DNA of 64,000 nucleotides, taken from assembly GCF_019966595.1 (NCBI RefSeq), contig NZ_JAINFJ010000008.1, positions 140,932-204,931 of the forward strand. The letters are read 5' to 3'. The notes beneath the pieces were generated by a model, which saw only the letters and a program-made list of their open reading frames with translations, made no database searches and had not been told where the DNA came from. This document shows, in pieces, positions 18,422 through 26,692 of this stretch. Position 1 is the first letter of the stretch, and every line of letters begins with the position of its first letter. The stretch comes from Oricola indica (GTDB taxonomy: Bacteria > Pseudomonadota > Alphaproteobacteria > Rhizobiales > Rhizobiaceae). Position numbers and translations under genes: made by a program.

Positions 18422-18465
18422 TATTATCAGCTAAACTGAGAAAATAGCAGCATATCTGATTATAT
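18421..18465. promoter_or_regulatory. Inverted repeat, candidate operator of the hydroxycinnamate operon
   Basis: ATATTATCAG (18421-18430) and CTGATTATAT (18456-18465) are inverted copies with one mismatch, separated by 25 bp, and there is an inner TCAG-N5-CTGA. The repeat covers the expected transcription start just before the ribosome-binding site. A MarR-type repressor (CouR/FerR-like) is known to control such operons in other bacteria; here the binder is unknown. Confidence 0.5.
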
Positions 18466-18484
18466 CACCCATAGGGAGAGACGC

Positions 18485-19327
18485 ATGGCAAAGACTGCGG
18501 AAGGTGTTCCGGGCGGCAAGAACGTCACGGTGGAATTCGAGGATGGTATCGCGTGGGTCCGGCTGAACCGGCCCGAAAAACGCAACGCGATGAGCCTGGA
18601 ACTCGGCTATGAGATGAACGAGGTCATGGACGCGCTGGAGCTGGACGAGCGTTGCGGCGTCTTTGTCCTGACCGGCGAGGGCGAAGCTTTCTCCGCTGGC
18701 ATGGATTTGAAGGGGTTCTTCCGTGAAACCGACGGCATGTCGGATCTTCATCGCAAGCGGGCCTACCGCGTGAACCGCGACTGGCAGTGGCGGCGGCTGA
18801 TGATGTACGGAAAGCCGACCATCGCCATGGTCAATGGCTGGTGTTTCGGCGGGGCGTTCACGCCGCTGATCTGCTGCGATCTCGCCATCGCGTCCGAAGA
18901 TGCGGTTTTCGGCCTGTCGGAGGTCAACTGGGGGATCATCCCGGGCGGGGTGGTGCCGAAAGCGGTGCAGACGCTGGTGAACGACCGTCAGGCGCTCTAC
19001 TACATGATGACCGGCGAGACATTCAAAGGCGCCAAGGCTGCGGAACTCGGGCTTGTGAACGAAGCCGTTCCGGCCGACCGGCTGACGGAGCGGACCAGAG
19101 AGTTGGCCAAGGTGCTTTTGGGCAAGAATCCGCTGGTGCTGCGCAATACCAAACTGTCCTATCGCTACATCCAGGAGATGTCGTGGGAGGAAGCGGGTGA
19201 ATATCTGATGGCCAAGGGCGACCAGACGACCTTTATGGATCCGGAGAAAGGCCGCACCGAGGGCATCAAGCAGTTCCTCGATGACAAGACCTACAAACCC
19301 GGCCTGGGCGCGTATTCGCGTTCGTGA
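18485..19327 (+). CDS. Hydroxycinnamoyl-CoA hydratase/lyase (feruloyl-/p-coumaroyl-CoA)
   Basis: The 280-aa crotonase-fold protein closely follows the Pseudomonas HCHL pattern: GEAFSAGMDLKGFFRE near 60-75, GKPTIAMVNGWCFGGAF (oxyanion hole), E146 in LSEVNWGIIPGG at the catalytic Glu position, and the C-terminal KQFLDDKTYKPGL. HCHL hydrates feruloyl- or coumaroyl-CoA and splits it to the hydroxybenzaldehyde and acetyl-CoA. GGGAGAG precedes the ATG. It leads an operon with an acyl-CoA synthetase and an acyl-CoA dehydrogenase. Confidence 0.92.
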   Translation: MAKTAEGVPGGKNVTVEFEDGIAWVRLNRPEKRNAMSLELGYEMNEVMDALELDERCGVFVLTGEGEAFSAGMDLKGFFRETDGMSDLHRKRAYRVNRDWQWRRLMMYGKPTIAMVNGWCFGGAFTPLICCDLAIASEDAVFGLSEVNWGIIPGGVVPKAVQTLVNDRQALYYMMTGETFKGAKAAELGLVNEAVPADRLTERTRELAKVLLGKNPLVLRNTKLSYRYIQEMSWEEAGEYLMAKGDQTTFMDPEKGRTEGIKQFLDDKTYKPGLGAYSRS

Positions 19328-19340
19328 TCCGGGTGGCCGG

Positions 19341-19361
19341 GCCCCGCAGGTTAAGCGGGGC
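19341..19361 (+). repeat. Stable hairpin between the hydratase/lyase and synthetase genes
   Basis: GCCCCGC (19341-19347) and GCGGGGC (19355-19361) form a perfect 7-bp stem with loop AGGTTAA. No T-tract follows, so it is more likely an mRNA-processing or attenuation hairpin than an intrinsic terminator. Confidence 0.45.
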
Positions 19362-19411
19362 TTGGCGGTCGGGTGATTTGCCCTCAGAGGTCGGATTCAG
19401 GGAGAAAGCTC

Positions 19412-21508
19412 ATGGATAGACGAGCCCCAATCGAGCGGCTGCTCAGGCCGCGATCCGTTGCGGTCGTTGGCGCGTCGGCGACCCGGAAGGCGTTGGCGAA
19501 CAGCGTTCTCGACAATCTGGCACGCGCAAAGTTTGCTGGTGCGGTCCACGTCGTTCATCCGAAGGCATCCGAAATCGAAGGACGGAAGGCGGTACCGTCA
19601 TTGGCCGAGCTGCCCGAGAACGTCGATTGTGTCGTGCTCGCGATTCCGGCTGCCGCCGTGCTGCAGGCCGTGCGTGATTGCGCGGCGCGCAAGGTCGGCG
19701 GCGTCATCGTTTTTTCCGCGGGCTTCGCGGAACTGGGCGAGGAAGGGCGCGCCGCACAGGACGAGATCCGCAGTATCGCCCGCGATGCGAATATGGCGGT
19801 CGAGGGGCCGAACTGCCTCGGCATGATGAATTTCGTCGATGGCATTCCGCTCACCTTCAGCGCGACCGACCTCGTTCCGGTCACGGCGCCTGGTATTGGT
19901 ATCGTCTCGCAGAGCGGGGCGATGGCCGTGGTCGTGCGCGGCGCCTTTCATGGCCGCAACCTGGCTGTCAGCTATGCGATATCGACCGGAAACGAGGCCG
20001 CCAACGGGATCGAGGACTTCCTCGAATTCCTGCTGGATGACGCAAGCACCCGCGTGATTGCGATGATCGGCGAACAGTTGCGCGACGCGCGGCGTTTTCT
20101 CGAACTCGCCGGCCGGGCGCGCGAGATCGGCAAGCCGATCATTCTTCTTCATCCGGGCAAGTCCGTCGCGGCCCGCGAAGCCGCGAAAACCCATACAGGC
20201 GCGATGGCAGGCGACAACGAGGTCATGCGCGCGATGGCGCGCGGCAAGGGCGTGACCGTCGTCGACACGCTTGAACAGCTTATCGACGTCACCGAGTTCG
20301 TTCAGCGCTTCGGTTTTCCGTCCGGATCGGGCCTGAGCGTGATCGGCGAGTCCGGTGCGCTCAGTGCGCATCTACTGGACTATTGCGAGGAGCAGGGCGT
20401 TCCGTTGCCGTCCCCCGAGGGTGTGGTCGCCGAGCGGTTGGCCGCCATGGCTCCGGGCTTCATACAGCCAGCCAATCCGCTGGATCTGACCGCGCAGGCG
20501 ATGACCAATCCCGATATCTACCGCCAGTCGCTCGACGCGATCGGCGCCGACGAGCGGGTCGGCGTGGCAATGCTTGCGATCAGCCTGACGAGCCGGGCGA
20601 TGGCGGAGCGCAAGATGCCCCCGCTCATCGATATCCTGCGCCGCCACGAGCGATCGAAGCCAATTATCTTTTCGATGGTCGGCGACGATGCCGATATCGG
20701 CAGCGATTACATTGCCGAACTCAGGTCACTCGGCATTCCGTTCTACCGTTCTCCCGAGCGGGCAGTGCGCGCCATTTCGGTGCTGTTGGCTGCAGAGCCG
20801 CAGCGCGATGATCGCGCACTGCCGTCGCCCGCTCCGGATTTTGGCGTCAGGCAGGGCATGTTGTCCGAGGCGGAGTCGAAGGAATTGCTGCGTGGCGCCG
20901 GCCTTCCCGTTCCCGAGTTTCGCATAGCGCAGACCGCCGACGAGGGCGTCCTCGCCGCGGAGGCGCTCGGCTATCCCGTCGTCATCAAGGTGCATTCCGC
21001 GCATCTGCCGCACAAGAGCGATGTCGGCGGGGTGGTTCTCGGACTTGCCGACGAGGCGGCGCTGCGCGCTGGCTGGCAACGCATGATGGACAATCTGGCG
21101 CGTAACGCACCCGATGCTCCGGTCGAGGGCGTTCTTGTCGAGAGAATGGCGAGAAAGGGCGTCGAACTCATCGTTGGCGCGCGTAACGACCCGCAATGGG
21201 GCCCGGTCGTTCTCGTCGGTCTCGGCGGCGTTTACACGGAACTGTTCAAGGATCTGAAGTTGTTGCCGGCAACCAGCACGAAGGCGCAAGTGATTGAAGC
21301 GCTAGACCGGTTGAAGGGCGCACAGCTTCTGCAAGGCTATCGCGGCAGTGCCGTATGTGACCTGGAAGCGGTCGCGCAAGCCGTCTGCGGATTGGGAGAC
21401 TTCGTCGCGCGATATCCGCGGGTGGCCGAAGTCGAGATCAACCCGCTCCTGGTCTATGGCGCGGGCGAGGGAACGCGCGCTCTCGATGCGCTTGTTCGCG
21501 TGGAATAG
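19412..21508 (+). CDS. ADP-forming acyl-CoA synthetase (probable feruloyl/hydroxycinnamoyl-CoA synthetase)
   Basis: This 698-aa protein joins the CoA-binding and ligase domains (residues 1-460, starting RPRSVAVVGAS) to an ATP-grasp domain (about 480-695, with GYPVVIKVHSAHLPHKSDVG). The phosphohistidine of the NDP-forming family is H261 in KTHTGAMAGD. It joins CoA to a carboxylate via a phosphoenzyme, making ADP. Sphingobium FerA shows that this family can activate ferulate, and the preceding lyase gene supports that role here. GGGAG before the ATG at 19412 decides the start. Confidence 0.88.
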   Translation: MDRRAPIERLLRPRSVAVVGASATRKALANSVLDNLARAKFAGAVHVVHPKASEIEGRKAVPSLAELPENVDCVVLAIPAAAVLQAVRDCAARKVGGVIVFSAGFAELGEEGRAAQDEIRSIARDANMAVEGPNCLGMMNFVDGIPLTFSATDLVPVTAPGIGIVSQSGAMAVVVRGAFHGRNLAVSYAISTGNEAANGIEDFLEFLLDDASTRVIAMIGEQLRDARRFLELAGRAREIGKPIILLHPGKSVAAREAAKTHTGAMAGDNEVMRAMARGKGVTVVDTLEQLIDVTEFVQRFGFPSGSGLSVIGESGALSAHLLDYCEEQGVPLPSPEGVVAERLAAMAPGFIQPANPLDLTAQAMTNPDIYRQSLDAIGADERVGVAMLAISLTSRAMAERKMPPLIDILRRHERSKPIIFSMVGDDADIGSDYIAELRSLGIPFYRSPERAVRAISVLLAAEPQRDDRALPSPAPDFGVRQGMLSEAESKELLRGAGLPVPEFRIAQTADEGVLAAEALGYPVVIKVHSAHLPHKSDVGGVVLGLADEAALRAGWQRMMDNLARNAPDAPVEGVLVERMARKGVELIVGARNDPQWGPVVLVGLGGVYTELFKDLKLLPATSTKAQVIEALDRLKGAQLLQGYRGSAVCDLEAVAQAVCGLGDFVARYPRVAEVEINPLLVYGAGEGTRALDALVRVE

Positions 21509-21520
21509 GGAAAGAATATA

Positions 21521-22672
21521 ATGGATTTTGCGATCTCCGACGAACAGAAGATGCTCGTCGAGACGGTGGCCACGATCATGCAGCGCCATGCGTCCGCCGA
21601 GGAAATCGGACATTGGGATGCGGAACGCAGCTATCCCGAGGAGCTCTACAGTAAATGGGCCGAAGCGGGTCTGATCCAGTTGCCCTTTCCCGAAGAGTAT
21701 GGCGGGCTCGGCGGCGATGCTTCCGACGTGGCTCTGCTCGTCGAGGAAATCTCGAAGCACAGCAGCGATCTCTGCATGCCCTATTCGAGCGCGATTTTCT
21801 GCGGACTGAACATCCTGCGCAACGGCACCGAGGCGCAGAAACAACACTGGTTGCCGAAGATTCTGAGCGGGGAGCAGAAGATGCTGATCGGCATTTCCGA
21901 GCCCGGCGCGGGATCGGACGCGACAGCGATGACCACCCACGCCGTTCGCGAGGGCGACCACTACCGCATTAACGGACAGAAGCTCTGGGTCACCGGAGCA
22001 GGCCTGAAGGACGCTATGCTCAGCGTCTATCTGAAAACCGACCGAACGGTTTCGCACCGGGAGGGAGTTTCGCTTTTCCTGATCGACAGCAAGGCGCCGG
22101 GCGTCAGGCTGCGCAAGCTCGACATGCTCGGGCGCCGGTGCAGCGGTACCTACGAGGTCTTCTTCACCGACGCGCTGGTGCCCGCCGAAAACCTGATCGG
22201 CGGCGAGGGACATGGCTGGCAATGCCTGATGTCGGGCCTGCAATACGAACGCGCGGTTTCGGCGGCATCGAGTTGCGGCGGAGCGCAAGGCGTGGTCGAT
22301 CTCGTCACCGCCTATGTGAAAGAACGCGTGCAGTTCGGCCGGCCGATCGGCACATTCCAGGCAATCGCCCACCGTATCGCGGACATGCAAACGCAGGTCG
22401 ACGCCGCCAGGATGCTGACGTTACGGGCGATCTGGTTGTCGGGCTCCGGGGCGAACGCGCTGCGCGAGATATCGGAGGCCAAGCTTTTTGCCTCTGAAAC
22501 CTACGTGAAAGTGGCGGCCGAAGGGGTGCAGCTGATGGGCGCCTACGGGCTGAGCCGAGAATACGCCATGGAGCGCCATTATCGCGACGCGCGCAGTGCT
22601 ACGATCGCTGCGGGGACATCGGAGACCTTGCGCAATCTGATTGCGGCTCTGATGGGTCTTAAGTCGAAGTGA
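21521..22672 (+). CDS. Acyl-CoA dehydrogenase with helix-G catalytic Glu (possible dihydrohydroxycinnamoyl-CoA dehydrogenase)
   Basis: The 383-aa flavoprotein has the standard ACAD domains, including LIGISEPGAGSDATAM (FAD/substrate) near 125-140 and KERVQFGRPIGTFQAIAHR. The Glu of the usual YEGT motif near the C-terminus is replaced (IAAGTSETLR, A364). A Glu at E243 in MSGLQYERAV matches the position used by isovaleryl-CoA dehydrogenase. Placed third after lyase and synthetase, it may oxidise dihydroferuloyl- or phenylpropionyl-type CoA esters to the cinnamoyl-CoA, as CouC does in Rhodopseudomonas (inference). Confidence 0.87.
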   Translation: MDFAISDEQKMLVETVATIMQRHASAEEIGHWDAERSYPEELYSKWAEAGLIQLPFPEEYGGLGGDASDVALLVEEISKHSSDLCMPYSSAIFCGLNILRNGTEAQKQHWLPKILSGEQKMLIGISEPGAGSDATAMTTHAVREGDHYRINGQKLWVTGAGLKDAMLSVYLKTDRTVSHREGVSLFLIDSKAPGVRLRKLDMLGRRCSGTYEVFFTDALVPAENLIGGEGHGWQCLMSGLQYERAVSAASSCGGAQGVVDLVTAYVKERVQFGRPIGTFQAIAHRIADMQTQVDAARMLTLRAIWLSGSGANALREISEAKLFASETYVKVAAEGVQLMGAYGLSREYAMERHYRDARSATIAAGTSETLRNLIAALMGLKSK

Positions 22673-22709
22673 ACGCCTTCTTCCCTTGTTCTGAGGCAAG
22701 GAGGCCGTG

Positions 22710-22844
22710 ATGGGGATCGGCAATTTCAGTGACGGCTTGAGCCGCGATGCAGTGGCGCAGACAACTGAGCGCCGCTATTCAGTCGCGGAGGTTTCGAAGC
22801 GGCTCGGCGTGAGCCGCCACTCGCTCCATGCGCGGAAGCCTTGA
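22710..22844 (+). pseudogene. Remnant of IS3-family transposase OrfA
   Basis: The 44-codon frame keeps the OrfA N-terminus seen in many rhizobial IS3 elements: MGIGNFSDGLSRDAVAQTTE, then an HTH (VAEVSKRLGVSRHSLHARKP). It stops right after the HTH, where a normal OrfA continues with a Trp-Lys-rich segment. No OrfB or terminal repeats are visible nearby, so this is a decayed fragment. Confidence 0.75.
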
Positions 22845-23299
22845 CGGCGAATGACGGCAAAGACCGCCAAGGGACCCCGCCAGAATCCACTGCTGTCAGA
22901 TTGGCAGGCCCAGCGTAGCATCGTCGCTACGCGCTGAGAGCACTTATTCTTCACGACATGAATGACCATGTGAGCATCGCGATTCGGCGATGCTTTGCCG
23001 ATGGGGTCTTTGCAAACTGTCACTCTGGAATTCCGGAACAGAGATTTTTCGAAATTCAAAAGCGGATTCGGGGCCGAGTTGTCGTCTCAGTTTGGAGGCG
23101 CACCGGCTAATTCGCGGATAATTCGAAGCAGTCTGAAGGCGAAATTGGAAACGCAATTTCGCAAGGGGCGCTTGGCCGGCGAACCCGGATTCGAGCCGCG
23201 GCTGACAAACATCCGAACCGAAGGAATATGGGCGCTTTATCCGGTACCGAACAAAGACCGGACAGCGAAAAAGCCAATTCAGAAATCTGTTGAGAAAAC
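22845..23299. other. Non-coding stretch between the IS remnant and tRNA-Glu
   Basis: About 450 bp with no credible gene; open frames here have poor composition. Two small hairpins are visible: CGTAGC/GCTACG around 22913-22930 and AGCATCGC/GCGATGCT at 22973-22994. It is probably IS-derived or degraded sequence. Confidence 0.5.
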
Positions 23300-23375
23300 T
23301 GGCACGCCCAACGGGACTCGAACCCGTGTTTCCGCCGTGAAAGGGCGGCGTCCTAGACCGCTAGACGATGGGCGC
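23300..23375 (-). tRNA. tRNA-Glu (anticodon UUC)
   Basis: Read on the minus strand, the 76-nt sequence begins GCGCCCATCGTCTAGC and ends TGGGCGTGCCA with an encoded CCA. The anticodon stem-loop holds CTTTCAC with anticodon TTC, the T-arm has GGTTCGAGTCC, and the acceptor arms GCGCCCA/TGGGCGT pair. Confidence 0.96.
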
Positions 23376-23556
23376 GGATCAGGTCACGGGTCTATAGAAA
23401 CATTCTTCGCGGTCCGCAAGCCCGATTGCCGCGCCTTTTCATGATTTTTTGCCACAAGCGGATGAAGGTCTGATTTCGCGTGGCTCATGACGGTTTTCCC
23501 GCACCGCAAGCCAAGCGAGAACGTGTGGAAAAATTCAGGAAATCAGGGAGTTGCGG

Positions 23557-24621
23557 CTATTTGCGGCGACGGCAGCGCCAGTTCCAGTCGCGCTTCGGGC
23601 CGATATCGATATGGACGGATTGCGTGTGGCAATAGGTGCCCACGCCGCCGCGCCCCGGCATGTCGCGAAGATAGGACGCCAACTCGGTCTTGCTCACGCC
23701 TTCGATCTGGATATCGGCGGCCGAACAGTACATGTGCAACGAGTTCGACGCGCCGCTGGCTTTCTTGTTGCGCGAAGGCGAACGGAAGCCCGAAGTAACC
23801 ACGACGCTGCGGCCGTAATGGCCCTCTACCTGCTTGAGCACCCGGACGAGGGCAGGCTTCAGGCAACTGATATCCACCTTGTCGTGCTGGACACGCAAGC
23901 CATTCGGAGCGAGCCGCGCGAGGCCGGCGGCCGATGCGACGCGAATTGGCTTGTCGTTCTTGTCGGCGGATGCGCCTGCAGAATTGTTGAGGCCGAGCGC
24001 GCGGTCACGGTCGACGCCGGGCAATGCTCCGGCGCTGGCGCTCGCGATGAGCGGACGGGCTTTCTTGTCCGGAGCGCTCCAGAGTTCGGCGGTGGCGCCG
24101 TTCTGTGAAACCGGTGCGGGCGGCACGACCGCTTTGCGGGCGCTGCCGTTGCGATTGGAAAACAGCGAGAGGAGGGCGCCGGTGCGCTTGGCTATGCCGG
24201 ATACCGGTGGCCGAGGTGTCGTGTCGATCTGCGGTCCGGCAGCGGAATAAATCCGCGCCGTCGCGGCATCCAGATTGTCGTCGCTTCCGCCGGGCGCGGC
24301 GGGAAATTCGTTGTTGGCCGTTGCCGGAACGGCGGTCGTCGATCCCGTCGTCAGCGGCTCGTCACCGGCATAAGCCGCAACCGTCGTGGACTCTTCATCT
24401 CCAAGCGCTGCCGGCGGGGTGGCCGCTAATGCACCCTCGGCATCCATGCCCGAAAATGCCGCTTCGTCTGTGAAGGAGAAACCCTGGCCGGCCTGTGACG
24501 TGCTGATCGCGGACGGGTCGAGCGCCGATGCCATGCACCCGCTCAGGCTCGTGGCCGCAACCAGAATGGCCAGCCAACGAAGGCGCCTGCCGGTAAGGCT
24601 GTAAGCTGTGTTGCCGGTCAA
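23557..24621 (-). CDS. Peptidase M15-family lipoprotein (YcbK/DUF882-like)
   Basis: The C-terminal about 130 residues carry the M15A pattern: VVVTSGFRSPSRNKKASGAS, then SLHMYCSAADIQIEG (the H-x6-D zinc site) and HTQSVHIDIG (last His ligand). The N-terminus has a membrane segment ending in a lipobox, TSLSGC, followed by a long disordered linker. It is probably an envelope peptidoglycan-binding or DD/LD-peptidase-like lipoprotein. No ATG fits; TTG at 24621 is the proposed start, a few codons before the hydrophobic stretch, so the N-terminus is uncertain. Confidence 0.75.
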   Translation of the reverse strand: MTGNTAYSLTGRRLRWLAILVAATSLSGCMASALDPSAISTSQAGQGFSFTDEAAFSGMDAEGALAATPPAALGDEESTTVAAYAGDEPLTTGSTTAVPATANNEFPAAPGGSDDNLDAATARIYSAAGPQIDTTPRPPVSGIAKRTGALLSLFSNRNGSARKAVVPPAPVSQNGATAELWSAPDKKARPLIASASAGALPGVDRDRALGLNNSAGASADKNDKPIRVASAAGLARLAPNGLRVQHDKVDISCLKPALVRVLKQVEGHYGRSVVVTSGFRSPSRNKKASGASNSLHMYCSAADIQIEGVSKTELASYLRDMPGRGGVGTYCHTQSVHIDIGPKRDWNWRCRRRK

Positions 24622-24796
24622 TGTCCCGCCTTGTGTCCCCAAAACGCGTGCGATGTAGCTTGTAAGCCACCATCGCGGTAAATGGAAGGTTACCCGAATA
24701 CCGCATGATTCTACAAATGCACGCCTTAGCCCGCCATCTGCCGCTAGACGGCAAATCGGGCCAAAACGTGATTTGTCGCGAAAAACCGGTCGAAAC

Positions 24797-25237
24797 CTAC
24801 CAGGATCCGGTGTTTTCCATCGATGCCCAGGGCTCTGCCTTCTCCAGCGCGTCGCCCTTCTGCAGCAGCTCGATCGAGATGCCGTCGGGCGAGCGGACAA
24901 AGGCCATGTGGCCATCGCGCGGCGGCCGGTTGATCGTGACGCCGCTTTTGGCGAGTTTCTCGCAAGTCTCGTAAATGTTGTCGACGGCATAGGCGAGGTG
25001 GCCGAAATTGCGCCCGCCCTCGTAGTCTTCCGGGTCCCAATTGTAGGTCAGTTCCACCATCGGGGCTCCCGAGGTTTCTGCCGCCTGCCTGTCGTCGGGC
25101 GCGGCGAGAAAGATCAGCGTGAACCGTCCGCCCTCGTTTTCGATGCGGCGCACTTCGACAAGGCCGAGCTTGTTGCAATAGAAGTCTAGCGACTCGTCGA
25201 TGTCGCGCACGCGAACCATGGTGTGCAGATAGCGCAT
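24797..25237 (-). CDS. gloA: Lactoylglutathione lyase (glyoxalase I)
   Basis: The 146-aa protein matches GloA throughout: [20 protein letters not shown] at the N-terminus (His metal ligand), VELTYNWD (Glu ligand) near residue 70, GFGHLA-type segment [13 protein letters not shown] (His ligand), and the C-terminal [11 protein letters not shown] (Glu ligand). It isomerises the methylglyoxal-glutathione hemithioacetal to lactoylglutathione. It is divergent from the cold-shock gene. Confidence 0.94.
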   Translation of the reverse strand: MRYLHTMVRVRDIDESLDFYCNKLGLVEVRRIENEGGRFTLIFLAAPDDRQAAETSGAPMVELTYNWDPEDYEGGRNFGHLAYAVDNIYETCEKLAKSGVTINRPPRDGHMAFVRSPDGISIELLQKGDALEKAEPWASMENTGSW

Positions 25238-25411
25238 TGTGTTTGTCTCCGTTTTCCGTCCGGTTTTGTAGTGTCCGTATCGCTCGGCGCAAGGGGAGGA
25301 AGTGCCCGGTTCGCGCGGACGGAACCGAAAAAACGTAACGATGTGTGAAAAACCAAGTTTCTGCCTTGTGGTGATCGGACCTGCCGATGCTATCCTCCAA
25401 AAAGAGAATCA

Positions 25412-26020
25412 GTGTCGGTTATCGGGACAAAAGCGCTACTCATGGGGGAAAAAGGATCATCGGCAGCTAGCCTTGGACGTGTCGCCGCACAATCCGAAAG
25501 CCCGGACGTTTTCGAGATTTCCGGCGCCATCAAGTGGTTCGACGTCGCCAAGGGTTTCGGCTTCATCGTCCCGGACCAGGAAGGTCTAGGCGACGTGATG
25601 CTGCATGTGACCTGCCTGCGTCGCGACGGGTATCAGACTGCTCTCGAAGGTGCGCGCATCGTCTGCGAGGCGCGCGTCGGCGACCGGGGCCTTCAGGCCT
25701 TCCATGTCGTGTCGATGGACAATTCCACCGCCGTGCATCCGGGCGAGTCCGAACAGAAGACCCATGTGCACGTGACGCCGACGAGCGGGCTCGAGCGCGT
25801 GATCGTGAAGTGGTTCAACCGCACAAAGGGGTTTGGCTTCGTCACGCGCGGCGAGGGCACCGAGGACATCTTCGTCCACATGGAAACCCTGCGCCGCTTC
25901 GGTCTGACCGAATTGCGCGCCGGACAGGTGGTCATCGTCCGGTTCGGCAATGGCGACAAGGGTCTCATGGCGGCGGAGATTTATCCCGATCTCGGCACAC
26001 AAATGCCATCTCCGCATTGA
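25412..26020 (+). CDS. Two-domain cold-shock protein
   Basis: The 202-aa protein contains two cold-shock domains, at about residues 35-100 and 130-195. Each has the RNP1 pattern: [16 protein letters not shown] in the first and [16 protein letters not shown] in the second. Such proteins bind single-stranded nucleic acid; duplicated forms are common in alphaproteobacteria. The start shown is a GTG after AAGAGAA; ATG at 25442 is an alternative with a weaker site. Confidence 0.9.
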   Translation: MSVIGTKALLMGEKGSSAASLGRVAAQSESPDVFEISGAIKWFDVAKGFGFIVPDQEGLGDVMLHVTCLRRDGYQTALEGARIVCEARVGDRGLQAFHVVSMDNSTAVHPGESEQKTHVHVTPTSGLERVIVKWFNRTKGFGFVTRGEGTEDIFVHMETLRRFGLTELRAGQVVIVRFGNGDKGLMAAEIYPDLGTQMPSPH

Positions 26021-26051
26021 TGAATAGCGCCGGTTGAACGGACCGGATGTC

Positions 26052-26564
26052 ATGAAACGATTTCTCCTCATTCTTCGCGCCCTGATGCTGGGCGCAATGC
26101 TTGTTGCAGCGCCAGCGGCAATTGTTCACGCGCAGGGTGCGGCGACCGGTTCGCCGATGCTGCTGCCTGTCGACGACACGCCGCTGACGGTGGAACGTGA
26201 CGGCAAGGTGATAGCCACTTTCGATATCGAGGTGGCCGACAGCCCGACGGAACGGTCGCGCGGACTGATGTTCCGCGATGTTTTCCCCGATGACCGCGCC
26301 ATGCTGTTCGTCTTCGAAAAGACACGCCCCGTGGCTTTCTGGATGCAAAATACGCCGCGGCCTCTGGACATGCTGTTTATCCTGCCTGACGGCGAATTGA
26401 GTTCGATCGCGGCGGACACGACGCCGTTTTCGGTCGAGGGCGTTCCGTCGAAGGAAGCGGTGCGCTATGTTCTTGAAATCAATGCCGGGTTGAGCGAGCG
26501 GTACGGCCTGAAACCAGGAGATCTGTTCGTGCATCCGACAATTTCGGCTGGTGGACGACAGTAA
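26052..26564 (+). CDS. DUF192-family exported protein
   Basis: A 170-aa protein with a signal peptide (MKRFLLILRALMLGAMLVAA, cleavage after VHAQ) and a DUF192 body: ADSPTERSRGLMFRD and FWMQNTPRPLDMLFI are the hallmark segments. The function of the family is not established. ATG at 26052 is preferred over upstream TTG because it gives a clean signal peptide. It is 32 bp after the cold-shock gene and likely co-transcribed with it. Confidence 0.9.
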   Translation: MKRFLLILRALMLGAMLVAAPAAIVHAQGAATGSPMLLPVDDTPLTVERDGKVIATFDIEVADSPTERSRGLMFRDVFPDDRAMLFVFEKTRPVAFWMQNTPRPLDMLFILPDGELSSIAADTTPFSVEGVPSKEAVRYVLEINAGLSERYGLKPGDLFVHPTISAGGRQ

Positions 26565-26622
26565 TGGTTGCCGTCGCCGGTTGGCCGTTGTATGCGACGG
26601 TTTCCGCCGAAACGCGGTGTGT

Positions 26623-26671
<49 letters not shown>

Positions 26672-26692
<21 letters not shown>

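Noticed and set aside
19341..19361. Hairpin after the hydratase/lyase gene considered as an intrinsic terminator
   Set aside because: No T tract follows and the synthetase gene is in the same direction 50 bp later, so termination is unlikely to be complete.
22995..23444. Plus-strand open frame of 149 codons before and across tRNA-Glu
   Set aside because: It reads through the antisense of the tRNA gene and ends beyond it, so it is not a protein gene.
24395..24754. ATG-started minus-strand frame at the 5' end of the M15 lipoprotein
   Set aside because: It is in a different frame from the M15 domain and lacks the lipobox; the real frame has only TTG/GTG-type starts.
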